A program made the position numbers and the translations under genes. The notes below the pieces were generated by a model, which saw only the letters and a list, made by a program, of their open reading frames with translations, was not told the DNA's origin and made no database searches. A stretch of DNA of 64,000 nt from Strigamia acuminata (lineage: Eukaryota > Arthropoda > Chilopoda > Geophilomorpha > Linotaeniidae): NCBI GenBank assembly GCA_949358305.1, contig OX442314.1:42044581-42108580 (forward strand), written 5' to 3'. Positions 31,081 to 43,960 of this stretch are shown here, in pieces. Every line of letters starts with the position of its first letter. Position 1 is the first letter of the stretch.

Positions 31081-31647
31081 TTATTGAATCGGTAAAAGGT
31101 CTGCACTCCACGGGAATCGAACCGCTGGAATCGGAAGTGACTGTAAAACAGTCGTGGAAAGGACGGTTTCCGTCGGTATGCTCGTCTCAGTTGATACGAT
31201 CGCGATGGGATCGAAAATTTTTCCTGCCAAATCGTCTTCAGAGTGGTCGATAATTTCTCTGTTGATTGCGTACACGACGTTATTGTAGCGGAAGGGGTCG
31301 CTCGTTAAATCAAAGCGAGAGCGGTCTGTCGCTGCTTATAATCAGCAACTTTCTCCCATTTGAGTCGTTCTTTGGCTAGTGCGTTTACGGTCTCTTCCGA
31401 CATCTTTGGATTTCGTTCGCGGACCTTTAATCGCATTTGCGATGAGAACTGCCGAAATCTCAGAGCGTGGTTTGACCGGCGCCTGTTTACTTTTCGATTC
31501 TGTCACCGTCGAACATGACTGTTTTACAGTCGCTTTCTTCGGTAGTCGAAGGACTTTGATCGAATTTGTAACCGAAGGTTTTGATGTTTGCGTCGTTTGC
31601 GAACTATTAGTTGCAAGTTCGGCGAGTTTCTTCATAACTGAGTTCAT
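31081..31647 (-). pseudogene. unknown repeated ORF, family also at 34997, 53981 and 55279
   Basis: The motif RSEISAVLIANAIKG aligns with RPEISAALLKMKETL (55300) and RSDILSALLKMRETL (35250), each followed by a basic helix and a T/S/P-rich tail. It is a multicopy protein, probably a structural or DNA-binding protein of a mobile element. No named domain seen. Confidence 0.4.
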
Positions 31648-31711
31648 TTGAAGAATATGCTAATTTCTGGATAATCTCCAATGCTAAATCTCGTTTACCC
31701 CAACTTTTCAG

Positions 31712-32020
31712 TCATGATCTCACACTTACTATAAATGATCTCAAGAAATGAAATAAACACAAATGTGAATTACAAAATATTTCAGATAAAACCTTTTGCT
31801 CTACAAAATCTTTGTCTGTCATGAAACATTTTGTACTGTAAGCTATTGCATTATTTTTTTGAAAAATTTTTAACATGTGATGTATGGTCTGTTCATCTTC
31901 TGATCCCACCAAAAAAAAAAAAACAATTTCACCATCAGTTGTTCTGGAGTACAATTTTCTCAGTTTATATTTACTGATGAATTGCTCTATCTCCTCAACT
32001 GAGGGGATATTTGGTGGTAA
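31712..32020 (-). pseudogene. Mutator-like (ZSWIM-type) transposase fragment
   Basis: The frame contains FLVGSEDEQTIHHMLKIF and CFMTDKDFVEQKVLSEIF, followed by CLFHFLRSF. The TDKDFxE motif and the CLFH-x-LR word are the core of the MULE-like catalytic domain found in ZSWIM1/3-type proteins. It lacks the SWIM finger here; a SWIM fragment of this type is at 49788. Confidence 0.7.
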
Positions 32021-32025
32021 AATTG

Positions 32026-32985
32026 CAAATGTTGAATGAGAATATTTTACAAAGAAACATTTTTTACAAGCATCTGATACAGTAACAGCAATTTTGGCAA
32101 CAGAATCTTGTAAATTATAAAAAATATTTTTAACTGAACATTCACTAGAGTTATTATCAAATAAATTCGGAAGTGGGAATTTGGCATACAAATTAATAAT
32201 TAAAATAGGGGTACCAAATTGAATTAATTTCCACAATTAATAAATCAATAATTTTTCCAAAAGTCTCATTTTTCAATTGAACAACACAATCATTTCTTTT
32301 TTTGTTATTACAATAACTGAAGGTTGAATACATACAATTTTTTTAAAAAAACCTTTTAAAAGATAAAACATTTGTAACACTTAATGCAATGTTGAATTTA
32401 ATTTCAATTAAGATTTTATATTCAATACTCAACTTCATGGTTTTCTCTGCTCCTAAAGTAATAACATTATCATAAATTCCAGTTCCAGTCAAAGTTTTTT
32501 TTATCATTAAATTCTGAAAAAGCAAATTACATTTTTCTTTAATTCCAATGCAGGATTTGTTATTACCCATTGTTTACAAATATGTTGCGTGCCAAAAAAC
32601 ATTTGAGTTATTTGAAAGTTATTGCTTTCAAATAAAAATGTTGAAGTCACTCTTAAAGGCACCCAATTTCTAACACTATCTACAAGATGTGATAGCTGAT
32701 GATGGACATTAAATGAACACTTATTAACACCATACAATAGTTTCATTTTTAATATAAAGTCACAGAGCCCTGAATGAATAATGTTTAAATTTGTTTTTTT
32801 AGTACAAACAAACAATTTTTTTTTTTTTTTTAAAAAGAACCAAATTAAATTCAGTCATCAGGGAAGATGTGTTTGGGAGAAGGCCATTCAATTTGCCTCT
32901 TAGTAGATGATGCCACTTTTGGAAAAAAAAAGGATTCACAGATGGAGCATGCATGGATGGAACATTTTCTGCTGACCCCATCATA
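32026..32985 (-). pseudogene. CACTA/EnSpm-like transposase C-terminal fragment
   Basis: The minus strand carries CSFNVHHQLSHLVDSVRNW, then TSTFLFESNNFQITQMF and FGTQHICKQ. These are hallmarks of the C-terminal region shared by animal CACTA-type transposase-domain proteins (N-V-H-x-LxH and the F-E-x-N motif). Frame breaks occur near 32340 and 32240. A second copy is at 50212-51135, where the segment between the motifs is internally duplicated. Confidence 0.65.
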
Positions 32986-33828
32986 CTTGGTGTAAAATCT
33001 AAGAAGAAACAAAAAAATTAATTAATGACAGAAAAAATAAAAAATAAATTAAAATAACCCTTACAACCCAAAATATAGGCAAAAGCAATGCAGAAGGCAA
33101 GGATGGAAACAATCATCCATCTTTTTTGCAATACAATCCTGGAGCAAAACTGTAAAGCAAAAATATAATTACATTTTAAATCAAACTTATAAAATATTAA
33201 TTTAAATTACCATGAAATTAAGTATAAAGCTTATTTGAACATCATTCTCTGGCAAATTTTCCACCTGATTCTCTGATAAACATTCTCCACTTGTAAAATA
33301 ACTTCTCCCATCTTTGCAGGTAATACTTTTTCCTCAAAAACAGTTTTTCAAACAAAGAAGACAACAGGAAAAAGAAGAGTTAAATAGATGACAGGAGTGA
33401 AATAAAAATAAATAACATGGGGAAATCTGATGATGGATATCAGAACTTCATTAAAAATATTTTTGAACTAATTTGAAAATTAAAAATAAAAGATGGGAAA
33501 AAATATTAAATTATTATTAAATTAATGAGAAATTAATTGAAAAGAATAGATTAAACAAATTAAAAAATTAAAAAAATAAAAAATAAAAAATTTTCAAAAA
33601 ATTAAAAAAATTAAAAAATTAATACTTTTCACCCACACCTTCCTGCCCCCCTTGCTCCTTGCTCCAGTGTGCTAGTAATGCCACTTACCCCCTACTTGTG
33701 GCATTTATAATTTTTATTGTATTTTGAGCCCACATTCGTCAGTGATTGTGGCACAAACATGACGGCATATACATGATTATATTGTAAGTTTGCATTCTTA
33801 CATTTACCCAACTCCTTCCCCCGTTAAT
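32986..33828. repeat. AT-rich dispersed repeat, partner of 18240-18780
   Basis: 33150-33670 matches the earlier copy. Short A/T homopolymer runs, no ORF. Confidence 0.6.
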
Positions 33829-34020
33829 TTATCTATAACAGCACCATCTGAAGACATGATCTTCAAACGATGTTAGGCCACAGCTTTTAACCATAAATGG
33901 GCTTTTTTCTTTGTTTAAAATAGCAGAATATTGGTTGCGTGCAACACGTTCACATTTTTTACCCCGTTCCATGCCTGTTGTTTGTGGCATTACTTCATAT
34001 TTAACCTGACAATAATACAC
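33829..34020 (-). pseudogene. YqaJ-like nuclease fragment
   Basis: The frame reads VMPQTTGMERGKKCERVARN then QYSAI and FMVKSCGL. The G-x-x-x-E-x-x-A-x-x-x-Y pattern and the following strand are the N-terminal part of the YqaJ/lambda-exonuclease fold. In invertebrates this fold is often fused behind a SWIM finger in mobile elements. A twin lies at 35731-35925 beside the SWIM ORF. Confidence 0.6.
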
Positions 34021-34058
34021 ATCATACTAGTAACCATTCGATAGGCGCGTTTTTTTTT

Positions 34059-34290
34059 TTGTTCCTAGAGGACAGACAGATTCACACATCTTTAAGAAAA
34101 GAAATCGCGCTGTTATTTGACTTAACTTTGTCATGGACTTCAGTTCGATGTTTTGATAAATTTGCACTAGATTTGAAAAACTTTATGCACACATTACATT
34201 CATGCTCTAATTTGCATTCTTTTTGGTGGAAGTTTAAATGACGCAAGTGACTAAAGTTTCTCCCATATCTGTCGCACTGTATCTATAAAA
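34059..34290 (-). pseudogene. C2H2 zinc-finger fragment
   Basis: The minus strand encodes HECNVCIKFFKSSANLSKHR followed by TEVH, a complete C-x2-C-x12-H-x4-H finger. It is preceded by a degenerate finger in which the second Cys is Tyr (QCDRYGRNF...HLNFHQKEC). The frame is broken upstream. Probably element-derived. Confidence 0.55.
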
Positions 34291-34996
34291 GTATATTAAT
34301 AATGACAACGTATTTATCAAATGGATTTATTAAAGTTTAATCTTACCATTTCATTTGTACAAAGCTTTAGAAGCATTTCATTGTGGGCAATGCTTTTATA
34401 CAACCAAAGGAAAATATAATCAACATTCATAATGTTTTATTTGTGGTTAAAGAATGTCATCCATGCTTACTTGTTTGCTGTCAGATATCATATCCTTGCA
34501 TTTCTGACTGGCCAGTCAGAAATCAACGAATGTTCAGGAAAAGGCTTACAAATGATTTTTTCGCCTCTACTTCATTTCGGATGGTTGTTTCCATCTCTAT
34601 TAACTCTTCTTTCTTTTCAGCAGGCAATACAAACGTCAGTTTAATTTCCTCTTCCCATGGGGAATTGAACTCTCGTCCACCTTAGCTTGTTATTAGAAGT
34701 CTTTGAGCCAACATTTCTTTGTTTTGTCTTATTTCAGCCTTAATGAGGGCAACATTTGCAAACATAGAATTCACCAAGGTGGAAGGGACATGCACTGCTC
34801 CCTGGTCAATGGCTCGGACGGTTCGATCTCCATGGCGCTGAGCGTCTCGGCCATGCCTTCGACGGCAATTTCGTTCGCATCATTGGTCGATGGATCGGTC
34901 AAAAATGCCTGAAAGGTGACGTTTGTCGGCCTTTCGCCAAAGATTGGAGGTATAATAACTGCCGGAGGCTTGACAGATTCTGTCGGTGCGTCTGTT
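34291..34996. other. no assigned gene
   Basis: The plus frames at 34383-34685 and 34703-34912 lack motifs. The region is a junction between repeat fragments. Confidence 0.3.
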
Positions 34997-35480
34997 TCAG
35001 CCGAAGTGACCGTGTAGTGGCGGCGAAGGAGCGGAAAATGTGGATTGCCAGACCGTTTGTAAAGTAGTCAGCGATCTTTCCATTGGTTGCGTAGTTGAAG
35101 TACTCGTGGTTGAAGGCGTGGTTCGTCCGGCTGCGGCGAGGGCGTTGCGAAGTCTTGCTTCTAATTTGTGGTCAGCGATCTTCTGCCACTTCAGTTTTTC
35201 TTTTGCTACAGTCACTACCTTGTCCTTCAACCAGGTTGGGTTCTTGGCCCGGAGTGTCTCCCTCATTTTCAAGAGAGCCGACAAGATGTCGGATCGCGAT
35301 GCATTCACGATTTGGCGGGTTCAGATTCTGGCAAACATTTGCCTTTTGGCCCTTTGGTCACCGTCGACGATGCAGTTTTGGAAATCTTTGTCGAGTTTCG
35401 TGGTGGACGGGCGGCGGTGGTGAAGTTGGTGTCGTCGTTCACGTTTGACGAGGTTGATGATTTCGACTTCTGTGTGTAGC
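34997..35480 (-). pseudogene. unknown repeated ORF, second family copy
   Basis: The sequence includes LLKMRETLRAKNPTWLKDKV and EKLKWQKIADHKLEARLRNA, then a T/S/P-rich tail. The upstream minus sequence to about 35480 keeps the same composition. Colinear with 53981-54340 plus 55279-55440, where a solo LTR splits it. Confidence 0.5.
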
Positions 35481-35730
35481 TAGTCGTTATTTGCGACGGT
35501 CTAGCGGAGGTTATGGTCGCAGATACGGACTTTATCTCACACTGTATTTGGTCTTGTCTTGTGATTCAGCTGTTTCACACCTGTATGCATGGTTGTTGTT
35601 GTTGAATCTTGTAGGTTTCACTATTGCTCTTCTGGGTGGGGTACCCGCAACACTAGTGCCCTGGTCTACAACAACACCATCTGAAGATGCACCAAGACAT
35701 GGATGATCTTTTAACCATGAATGGGCTTTA

Positions 35731-36064
35731 TTATTTTTTTATAATAGCAGAATATTGGTTGCGTGCAACACGTTCATATTTTTTACCCCATTCCAGACCT
35801 GTTGTTTGTGGCATTACTTCATATTTAAGTATCATTTTCAATTTGTTATTGGGGTTAGTGTTGGGTAGTGTTTTACAAATGTTACCAAAATTAGAGCTAG
35901 TTAATCTAGCCTTATGTAAATCCAACTATAGCTTGCAATTGCCTGTTTGTTGTTCTATAGTTTTAATAGTTTATAAATTAATTGTCATTAAACTTTCTAA
36001 CTGAATCTAAATTCAGGCACAATGTAGTTTTCAATGAAATTATCATAAGACACACAAGATCCCG
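35731..36064 (-). pseudogene. YqaJ fragment and SWIM-protein tail, left of the triplication
   Basis: 35731-35925 holds EVMPQTTGLEWGKKYERVAR, the YqaJ start. Bases 36000-36064 encode the last residues of the SWIM protein tail (ending IVPEFRFS). The left triplication breakpoint at 36064/36065 cuts this tail. Confidence 0.6.
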
Positions 36065-36740
36065 TAAGCAAAATCTGGCTAAACACACACACCAGCTTGG
36101 ATTCATCTAAAATTTTAAGAAAAAATTCATTTGCAGAACACAGTTGCTTTTCTCCATTAAAAAATTATGGGATTGTAAGGTTTAGTTTTAAGTTTACCGT
36201 ATTCAATTCTTTCAAGATCAATTTCTGTAAAATTTTTTTCCTTGGCTGATTCCAAGATTGTAATTTGTCTGTACATGTATCAGTGTCACCTTTATAACCA
36301 AGTCTTACAAATTCCCTAATACCAAAACAAAATGCTGCAATGTGTTTGCAGGACCCATGAGCTGCTAGACCAGCTGGGCATCTACAGCTAGCATAAATTA
36401 TACTACAGACATTGTTCATAGCTAACTTAATTTTATAATCGCTACATCTTTTCTCATTGTAGGCAGACATATACATCTAAAATAAACAACTTCATTCAAT
36501 TTTTTGAATGTGTCTCTTCTTAAATAAACCCAGAGACTGGCTATTCATTTTTTTAAAATCCTGCACAGATTCTTCATTTATGTATTTCTTATCAACGAAG
36601 TAGGCGAACATACAGTATTCAGAATGGTAAATCCCGGAATTCATGGGAAGCCAGGTTGCATTGTCAACAAAGGTTGAATCTTCATGATTAGCAGCATCCG
36701 ATGTACTTCGTGCATTCACTGCTTTTGTAGTTCCAGTTGT
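36065..36740 (-). pseudogene. SWIM zinc-finger protein of a YqaJ-type element, unit 1
   Basis: An upstream segment (36492-36719) has the pattern DNATWLPMNSGIYHSEYCMF. The SWIM segment (36165-36476) has ASCRCPAGLAAHGSCKHIAA, the C-x-C-xn-C-x-H SWIM signature. A TGA separates the two segments, and the C-terminal half ends early at a TAA (36165), after which the old tail continues (GEKQLCSANEFFLKILDESK). The paralogue at 58951 reads through that position, so the TAA is a true nonsense change. SWIM plus YqaJ proteins are typical multicopy element proteins of invertebrates. Confidence 0.7.
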
Positions 36741-36840
36741 TGGTTCAGTAACTATTACTTGAACAGTTATTGCAGAAATTCCAAGAAAATTCTTGATTCT
36801 ATAAAAATAAATAAAATTATTAGTTATCTGCTTTAAAAAT

Positions 36841-37000
36841 TGGGGAAAATGTCACATGTCATGACAGAATGGTATGAAAAATGTGACAAAATATCACAAA
36901 AAAATGTGGGAATATGTCACGAAACAAATGACAGAACGACAACACAAATGTGACAGAATATCACAAAAAAATGTTATTCCACACCGTCTATTCATACGCC
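36841..37000. repeat. TGTGACA/ATATCACA-rich short repeat
   Basis: Repeated words ATGTGACA and ATATCACAAAAAAATG; also at 53870-54000 in the older copy. Confidence 0.5.
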
Positions 37001-37474
37001 ACTCGTTGCCAATCTTTTATGGCTTCACCGATCTGGGCACTCTGATAAGTGTCCAATACAGGCAAAGCATATTGCTGTTCGTGGACCGGACATTGTTTGT
37101 ATCGAACCCACTGCACACGAGAAAATTCGTCTGGGCTCAATCTGTGAGTGTGAGCTCCTCCGCTCGGACGTGCACACTGTGGTTGGTGACGGTGTCGCTG
37201 ACCACTTTATGCATTGCATAAGGAGGGATTGGATTTTCCGGGAGATACCATAATCGCTCCGGATCTTCTTTAGCTGACTCAAACGTCATGTCTGAGTCAA
37301 ATCTAGGATCAATTGCTTTCCAAACATCTTTTTCTTCCAATATCGAACATTCATACGGGAAAAACTAGTTGATTTAATACGTTTCTCGTGAATTTTCCAG
37401 TTAATCCCGGAATTGCGAGTTTTCACATTTGTAGTATGCATCTGAAACATGTTTTCATAAAATGTCCATCCCAT
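37001..37474 (-). pseudogene. unknown repeated ORF, C-terminal part, unit 1
   Basis: The frame ends in YQSAQIGEAIKDWQRVAYE, shared with YQSAQISEAIKDWQRVAYE at 54005-54065. Preceding pieces (DPERLWYLPENPIPPYAMHK; KTRNSGINWKIHEKR) are in shifted frames. Homologous to the family at 53981, but with a different upstream part. Confidence 0.4.
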
Positions 37475-38122
37475 ACCACATTAGTCGAGGTTTGCAGTAT
37501 TCATTGCTGTGTTCAAAACATTTTCATATCGATTTTCTAATATGACAAGGATCAATTATAATGAATATTGGCCCGTTTTGACAAATTGGATTGATACGTT
37601 TGTAATGCACACCCTTAAACATCTCGTTATTTTCTTCAGTATTTGCTTCATTCTCATTGCATTCTGAGAGTGCAAAGGTTTCAAGTTGAAACTTTCAACA
37701 AACATGTTCTGTTTATAGAATGTGCATCACCAATACTATGAACTCTCAGCACCTTAAATGTTACCAAACACTTGGCATGTCATGTTTACTACACAGTTTG
37801 CAGCTGGTTTCTCAACACATCACCGTATTTTGTGAATTCCACATCAAAGGTTGTCCAAAATGTCCCTGCTCCTACTTTTCTACCAATTATTAATTCTGTT
37901 TCAAATTTTGGAAGCCATAACTATTTCCCATGAAGTCGTGTGAACTTTAAGTTGTGGACTTTCTTATCTTATCAACTATAGAAAAAAAAGTTGGTGATTT
38001 AGGCCACGTCTTTACAACACTTCTCCTAGAGCTGCAGTGACCAGTGACTTTCCGATAGTTGTGTTTCAGCTGTTTCACACCTGTATGCATGTTGTTGTTG
38101 TTGTTGAATCATGTAGGTTTCA

Positions 38123-38488
38123 CTATCGCTCTTCATGGTGGGGTACCTGCAACATTAGTGCCCTGGTTACTTGATTGGAATAGATGATGTTTAATGTTTG
38201 CATTTGCTTCTGTAAGGGAGAAAATGCACCTGGTGTTGGCACACTTGCTACCGGTAGTGGTGGCAGAATTGCTGTTGTTGGTTGCGTCGAATTTCCGTGT
38301 ACACTGTACGTGTTTCTTGGCAAAAGGTTCAAACCATTGAACTTACCATCAGTATCGTTCTCGAAATACTGGAATCTGGCCAGGTCTGTTAGAAATATTT
38401 CAGTTGGTCTTCCATATTTGAATCTAATATTGTCATGATATAATTTGTACCATTCTACATGCAGCATGATGCGTGTTTTACTTTCCAA
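38123..38488 (-). pseudogene. unknown repeated ORF related to 12650-12905, unit 1
   Basis: 121 codons with TYSVHGNSTQPTTAILPPLP near the middle. A diverged copy exists at 12653-12868. No domain recognised; flanked by decayed AT-rich sequence without motif (37475-38122 and 38489-39178). Confidence 0.4.
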
Positions 38489-39178
38489 GCTGATGGTTGT
38501 GTATCAAGATGTTTATGATTTTCCCGGGTCGTAATTTATCTGAAATAATCTCAATATTGCCATTAGACGCAGACCAATTGGCAAGAATGTACGATGTTTG
38601 GTGATTCTTGATTTTTGAGTACCAAATAAATTTTGTCCATTTCTAAGACATATTACGGTACTCGCTTTGCAGATGAAGGAATAAAGAGAGTTGCGTGTTG
38701 ATTATGATTATACATGAAATGGTACACATTCTTTAGCGTAAGTCCGATTCTGAAAATGTGTAATTTTCTTTTTTTGCTATTGTATAGGATGTTAAGTCGA
38801 CAGACCAATCAATCATTGCCAGTAATTGGATATGAACAAAAACTAAACTTTAGAACATTGATCAAACAATCGCAAGTGTTATAAAACTTAGTCCATATAT
38901 GCAACAGTTGTTTGATTTTGCCGTGGTGGTGTGCTTAATGTTAACAAACGCACGATATCAACAAAAGCACATGTTGTACAACAAACTAAGTTAAAACAAT
39001 GAATTCAAAATGTCCTTACCCGATCTTCTCCATTCGTCGGTGATTTCTCCATTGCAATAGCCTTAGGCAGGTTGCATGTAGGCAGCATGGACGACACGAT
39101 GCAGTAATTGGCGCATGAAATTGTGGAAGAAATATCGGTGGTGGGCGTCAGGATCGGTGATTAGGCGCTAGGCGGTGA

Positions 39179-39650
39179 TTATTTAAATTTTACATTCGTT
39201 TTTGTAATACAAAATTCACACAAATGTTTAATGTAACATGTTGCTATTACTGTTAGTGCAAAGGTACGAGTATGGTCTAGGTCCATTCTTTTAAGTAATA
39301 TGCGCCACCTGGCAGAGTGGAACCACTGCTCGCAAAACATGATTTTGAATTTTTCTCGAAATTCCATCTTGTTTGTCGACAGGTGTACTCACGGAGTAAT
39401 TTGTTTAAGGTATCAACACCACCTTTAGTCCGGGTGTTATCCAGTATAATATCCGGTTTTTTCATTGGATTTGTAATTACAGATATACTTTTATCTGCAT
39501 GCATGGTTCAAAGTAAAATTACGGATTTTTTTGGTTTGTCCTTGCGCACACATTCCAAAAGTATGCAGTCTTGCTCTTTTCAAATTCGAAATGAGCTTGG
39601 GCAATTGTTTTCGATTTTTTCTAATGGTGCCTAGTAGAGTCAAGCATCAG
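39179..39650 (-). pseudogene. piggyBac transposase C-terminal fragment, unit 1
   Basis: Carries NPMKKPDIILDNTRTKGGVD then TLNKLLREYTCRQTRWNF, the end of the piggyBac DDE domain (KGGVD, R-x-TRRW). Upstream sequence to about 39750 matches the piggyBac fragment near 29615-29870 but is frameshifted. Confidence 0.75.
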
Positions 39651-39836
39651 GCGTACAAATCCTCTGCTAATGGCAACCCCGTAAAAAAAATTGTCGGTTG
39701 ATTTGCCCAATGACACTGGTTTCAGCGGTCCGATTAAGTCTAAGTGTCGTGTACTTTAAACTTTAAACTTACTCTTGCAAAGCATAAAAATGAGTAAAAC
39801 TACAATTTGTAACTTATTGAAATAAACTGGAATTAC

Positions 39837-40012
39837 AATTCGTATCATATATCATCGGCCAGACGTTGCAACGTCGGTGTTTGACGTGGAAGTAGGATTC
39901 GATCCCGTTCGTGGCGATTGGGTAGATGTCGAGGCGGAAAACGCATTCTCCGCCGTCCTTCTTTCGGTACGAGAGCGAACTCGAATCCAACCTACCTCTC
40001 GGTTTCTTTCCG
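39837..40012 (-). pseudogene. gypsy pol C-terminal end, unit 1
   Basis: The minus frame RNREVGWIRVRSRTERRTAE matches the C-terminal end of the gypsy integrase ORF at 47748-47908, the only place where the rest of that gene is attached. Confidence 0.7.
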
Positions 40013-43000
40013 TAAGCAAAATCTGGCTAAACACACACACCAGCTTGGATTCATCTAAAATTTTAAGAAAAAATTCATTTGCAGAACACAGTTGCTTTTC
40101 TCCATTAAAAAATTATGGGATTGTAAGGTTTAGTTTTAAGTTTACCGTATTCAATTCTTTCAAGATCAATTTCTGTAAAATTTTTTTCCTTGGCTGATTC
40201 CAAGATTGTAATTTGTCTGTACATGTATCAGTGTCACCTTTATAACCAAGTCTTACAAATTCCCTAATACCAAAACAAAATGCTGCAATGTGTTTGCAGG
40301 ACCCATGAGCTGCTAGACCAGCTGGGCATCTACAGCTAGCATAAATTATACTACAGACATTGTTCATAGCTAACTTAATTTTATAATCGCTACATCTTTT
40401 CTCATTGTAGGCAGACATATACATCTAAAATAAACAACTTCATTCAATTTTTTGAATGTGTCTCTTCTTAAATAAACCCAGAGACTGGCTATTCATTTTT
40501 TTAAAATCCTGCACAGATTCTTCATTTATGTATTTCTTATCAACGAAGTAGGCGAACATACAGTATTCAGAATGGTAAATCCCGGAATTCATGGGAAGCC
40601 AGGTTGCATTGTCAACAAAGGTTGAATCTTCATGATTAGCAGCATCCGATGTACTTCGTGCATTCACTGCTTTTGTAGTTCCAGTTGTTGGTTCAGTAAC
40701 TATTACTTGAACAGTTATTGCAGAAATTCCAAGAAAATTCTTGATTCTATAAAAATAAATAAAATTATTAGTTATCTGCTTTAAAAATTGGGGAAAATGT
40801 CACATGTCATGACAGAATGGTATGAAAAATGTGACAAAATATCACAAAAAAATGTGGGAATATGTCACGAAACAAATGACAGAACGACAACACAAATGTG
40901 ACAGAATATCACAAAAAAATGTTATTCCACACCGTCTATTCATACGCCACTCGTTGCCAATCTTTTATGGCTTCACCGATCTGGGCACTCTGATAAGTGT
41001 CCAATACAGGCAAAGCATATTGCTGTTCGTGGACCGGACATTGTTTGTATCGAACCCACTGCACACGAGAAAATTCGTCTGGGCTCAATCTGTGAGTGTG
41101 AGCTCCTCCGCTCGGACGTGCACACTGTGGTTGGTGACGGTGTCGCTGACCACTTTATGCATTGCATAAGGAGGGATTGGATTTTCCGGGAGATACCATA
41201 ATCGCTCCGGATCTTCTTTAGCTGACTCATACGTCATGTCTGAGTCAAATCTAGGATCAATTGCTTTCCAAACATCTTTTTCTTCCAATATCGAACATTC
41301 ATACGGGAAAAACTAGTTGATTTAATACGTTTCTCGTGAATTTTCCAGTTAATCCCGGAATTGCGAGTTTTCACATTTGTAGTATGCATCTGAAACATGT
41401 TTTCATAAAATGTCCATCCCATACCACATTAGTCGAGGTTTGCAGTATTCATTGCTGTGTTCAAAACATTTTCATATCGATTTTCTAATATGACAAGGAT
41501 CAATTATAATGAATATTGGCCCGTTTTGACAAATTGGATTGATACGTTTGTAATGCACACCCTTAAACATCTCGTTATTTTCTTCAGTATTTGCTTCATT
41601 CTCATTGCATTCTGAGAGTGCAAAGGTTTCAAGTTGAAACTTTCAACAAACATGTTCTGTTTATAGAATGTGCATCACCAATACTATGAACTCTCAGCAC
41701 CTTAAATGTTACCAAACACTTGGCATGTCATGTTTACTACACAGTTTGCAGCTGGTTTCTCAACACATCACCGTATTTTGTGAATTCCACATCAAAGGTT
41801 GTCCAAAATGTCCCTGCTCCTACTTTTCTACCAATTATTAATTCTGTTTCAAATTTTGGAAGCCATAACTATTTCCCATGAAGTCGTGTGAACTTTAAGT
41901 TGTGGACTTTCTTATCTTATCAACTATAGAAAAAAAAGTTGGTGATTTAGGCCACGTCTTTACAACACTTCTCCTAGAGCTGCAGTGACCAGTGACTTTC
42001 CGATAGTTGTGTTTCAGCTGTTTCACACCTGTATGCATGTTGTTGTTGTTGTTGAATCATGTAGGTTTCACTATCGCTCTTCATGGTGGGGTACCTGCAA
42101 CATTAGTGCCCTGGTTACTTGATTGGAATAGATGATGTTTAATGTTTGCATTTGCTTCTGTAAGGGAGAAAATGCACCTGGTGTTGGCACACTTGCTACC
42201 GGTAGTGGTGGCAGAATTGCTGTTGTTGGTTGCGTCGAATTTCCGTGTACACTGTACGTGTTTCTTGGCAAAAGGTTCAAACCATTGAACTTACCATCAG
42301 TATCGTTCTCGAAATACTGGAATCTGGCCAGGTCTGTTAGAAATATTTCAGTTGGTCTTCCATATTTGAATCTAATATTGTCATGATATAATTTGTACCA
42401 TTCTACATGCAGCATGATGCGTGTTTTACTTTCCAAGCTGATGGTTGTGTATCAAGATGTTTATGATTTTCCCGGGTCGTAATTTATCTGAAATAATCTC
42501 AATATTGCCATTAGACGCAGACCAATTGGCAAGAATGTACGATGTTTGGTGATTCTTGATTTTTGAGTACCAAATAAATTTTGTCCATTTCTAAGACATA
42601 TTACGGTACTCGCTTTGCAGATGAAGGAATAAAGAGAGTTGCGTGTTGATTATGATTATACATGAAATGGTACACATTCTTTAGCGTAAGTCCGATTCTG
42701 AAAATGTGTAATTTTCTTTTTTTGCTATTGTATAGGATGTTAAGTCGACAGACCAATCAATCATTGCCAGTAATTGGATATGAACAAAAACTAAACTTTA
42801 GAACATTGATCAAACAATCGCAAGTGTTATAAAACTTAGTCCATATATGCAACAGTTGTTTGATTTTGCCGTGGTGGTGTGCTTAATGTTAACAAACGCA
42901 CGATATCAACAAAAGCACATGTTGTACAACAAACTAAGTTAAAACAATGAATTCAAAATGTCCTTACCCGATCTTCTCCATTCGTCGGTGATTTCTCCAT

Positions 43001-43960
43001 TGCAATAGCCTTAGGCAGGTTGCATGTAGGCAGCATGGACGACACGATGCAGTAATTGGCGCATGAAATTGTGGAAGAAATATCGGTGGTGGGCGTCAGG
43101 ATCGGTGATTAGGCGCTAGGCGGTGATTATTTAAATTTTACATTCGTTTTTGTAATACAAAATTCACACAAATGTTTAATGTAACATGTTGCTATTACTG
43201 TTAGTGCAAAGGTACGAGTATGGTCTAGGTCCATTCTTTTAAGTAATATGCGCCACCTGGCAGAGTGGAACCACTGCTCGCAAAACATGATTTTGAATTT
43301 TTCTCGAAATTCCATCTTGTTTGTCGACAGGTGTACTCACGGAGTAATTTGTTTAAGGTATCAACACCACCTTTAGTCCGGGTGTTATCCAGTATAATAT
43401 CCGGTTTTTTCATTGGATTTGTAATTACAGATATACTTTTATCTGCATGCATGGTTCAAAGTAAAATTACGGATTTTTTTGGTTTGTCCTTGCGCACACA
43501 TTCCAAAAGTATGCAGTCTTGCTCTTTTCAAATTCGAAATGAGCTTGGGCAATTGTTTTCGATTTTTTCTAATGGTGCCTAGTAGAGTCAAGCATCAGGC
43601 GTACAAATCCTCTGCTAATGGCAACCCCGTAAAAAAAATTGTCGGTTGATTTGCCCAATGACACTGGTTTCAGCGGTCCGATTAAGTCTAAGTGTCGTGT
43701 ACTTTAAACTTTAAACTTACTCTTGCAAAGCATAAAAATGAGTAAAACTACAATTTGTAACTTATTGAAATAAACTGGAATTACAATTCGTATCATATAT
43801 CATCGGCCAGACGTTGCAACGTCGGTGTTTGACGTGGAAGTAGGATTCGATCCCGTTCGTGGCGATTGGGTAGATGTCGAGGCGGAAAACGCATTCTCCG
43901 CCGTCCTTCTTTCGGTACGAGAGCGAACTCGAATCCAACCTACCTCTCGGTTTCTTTCCG
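40013..43960. repeat. triplication unit 2 (same gene relics as unit 1)
   Basis: The SWIM ORF is at 40113-40667, the unknown ORF tail at 40949-41422, the second unknown ORF at 42071-42436, piggyBac at 43127-43590 and the gypsy end at 43785-43960, all minus strand and with the same stops as in unit 1. Confidence 0.9.

Noticed and set aside
31095-31165. tRNA-like B box and anticodon-like hairpin on the minus strand
   Set aside because: GGTTCGATTCCC matches a B box, but the T stem and acceptor do not pair and the stretch lies in a coding-like frame.
36841-37000. TGTGACA repeats as possible regulatory sites
   Set aside because: They occur in every copy of this element family and look like element-internal low-complexity sequence.
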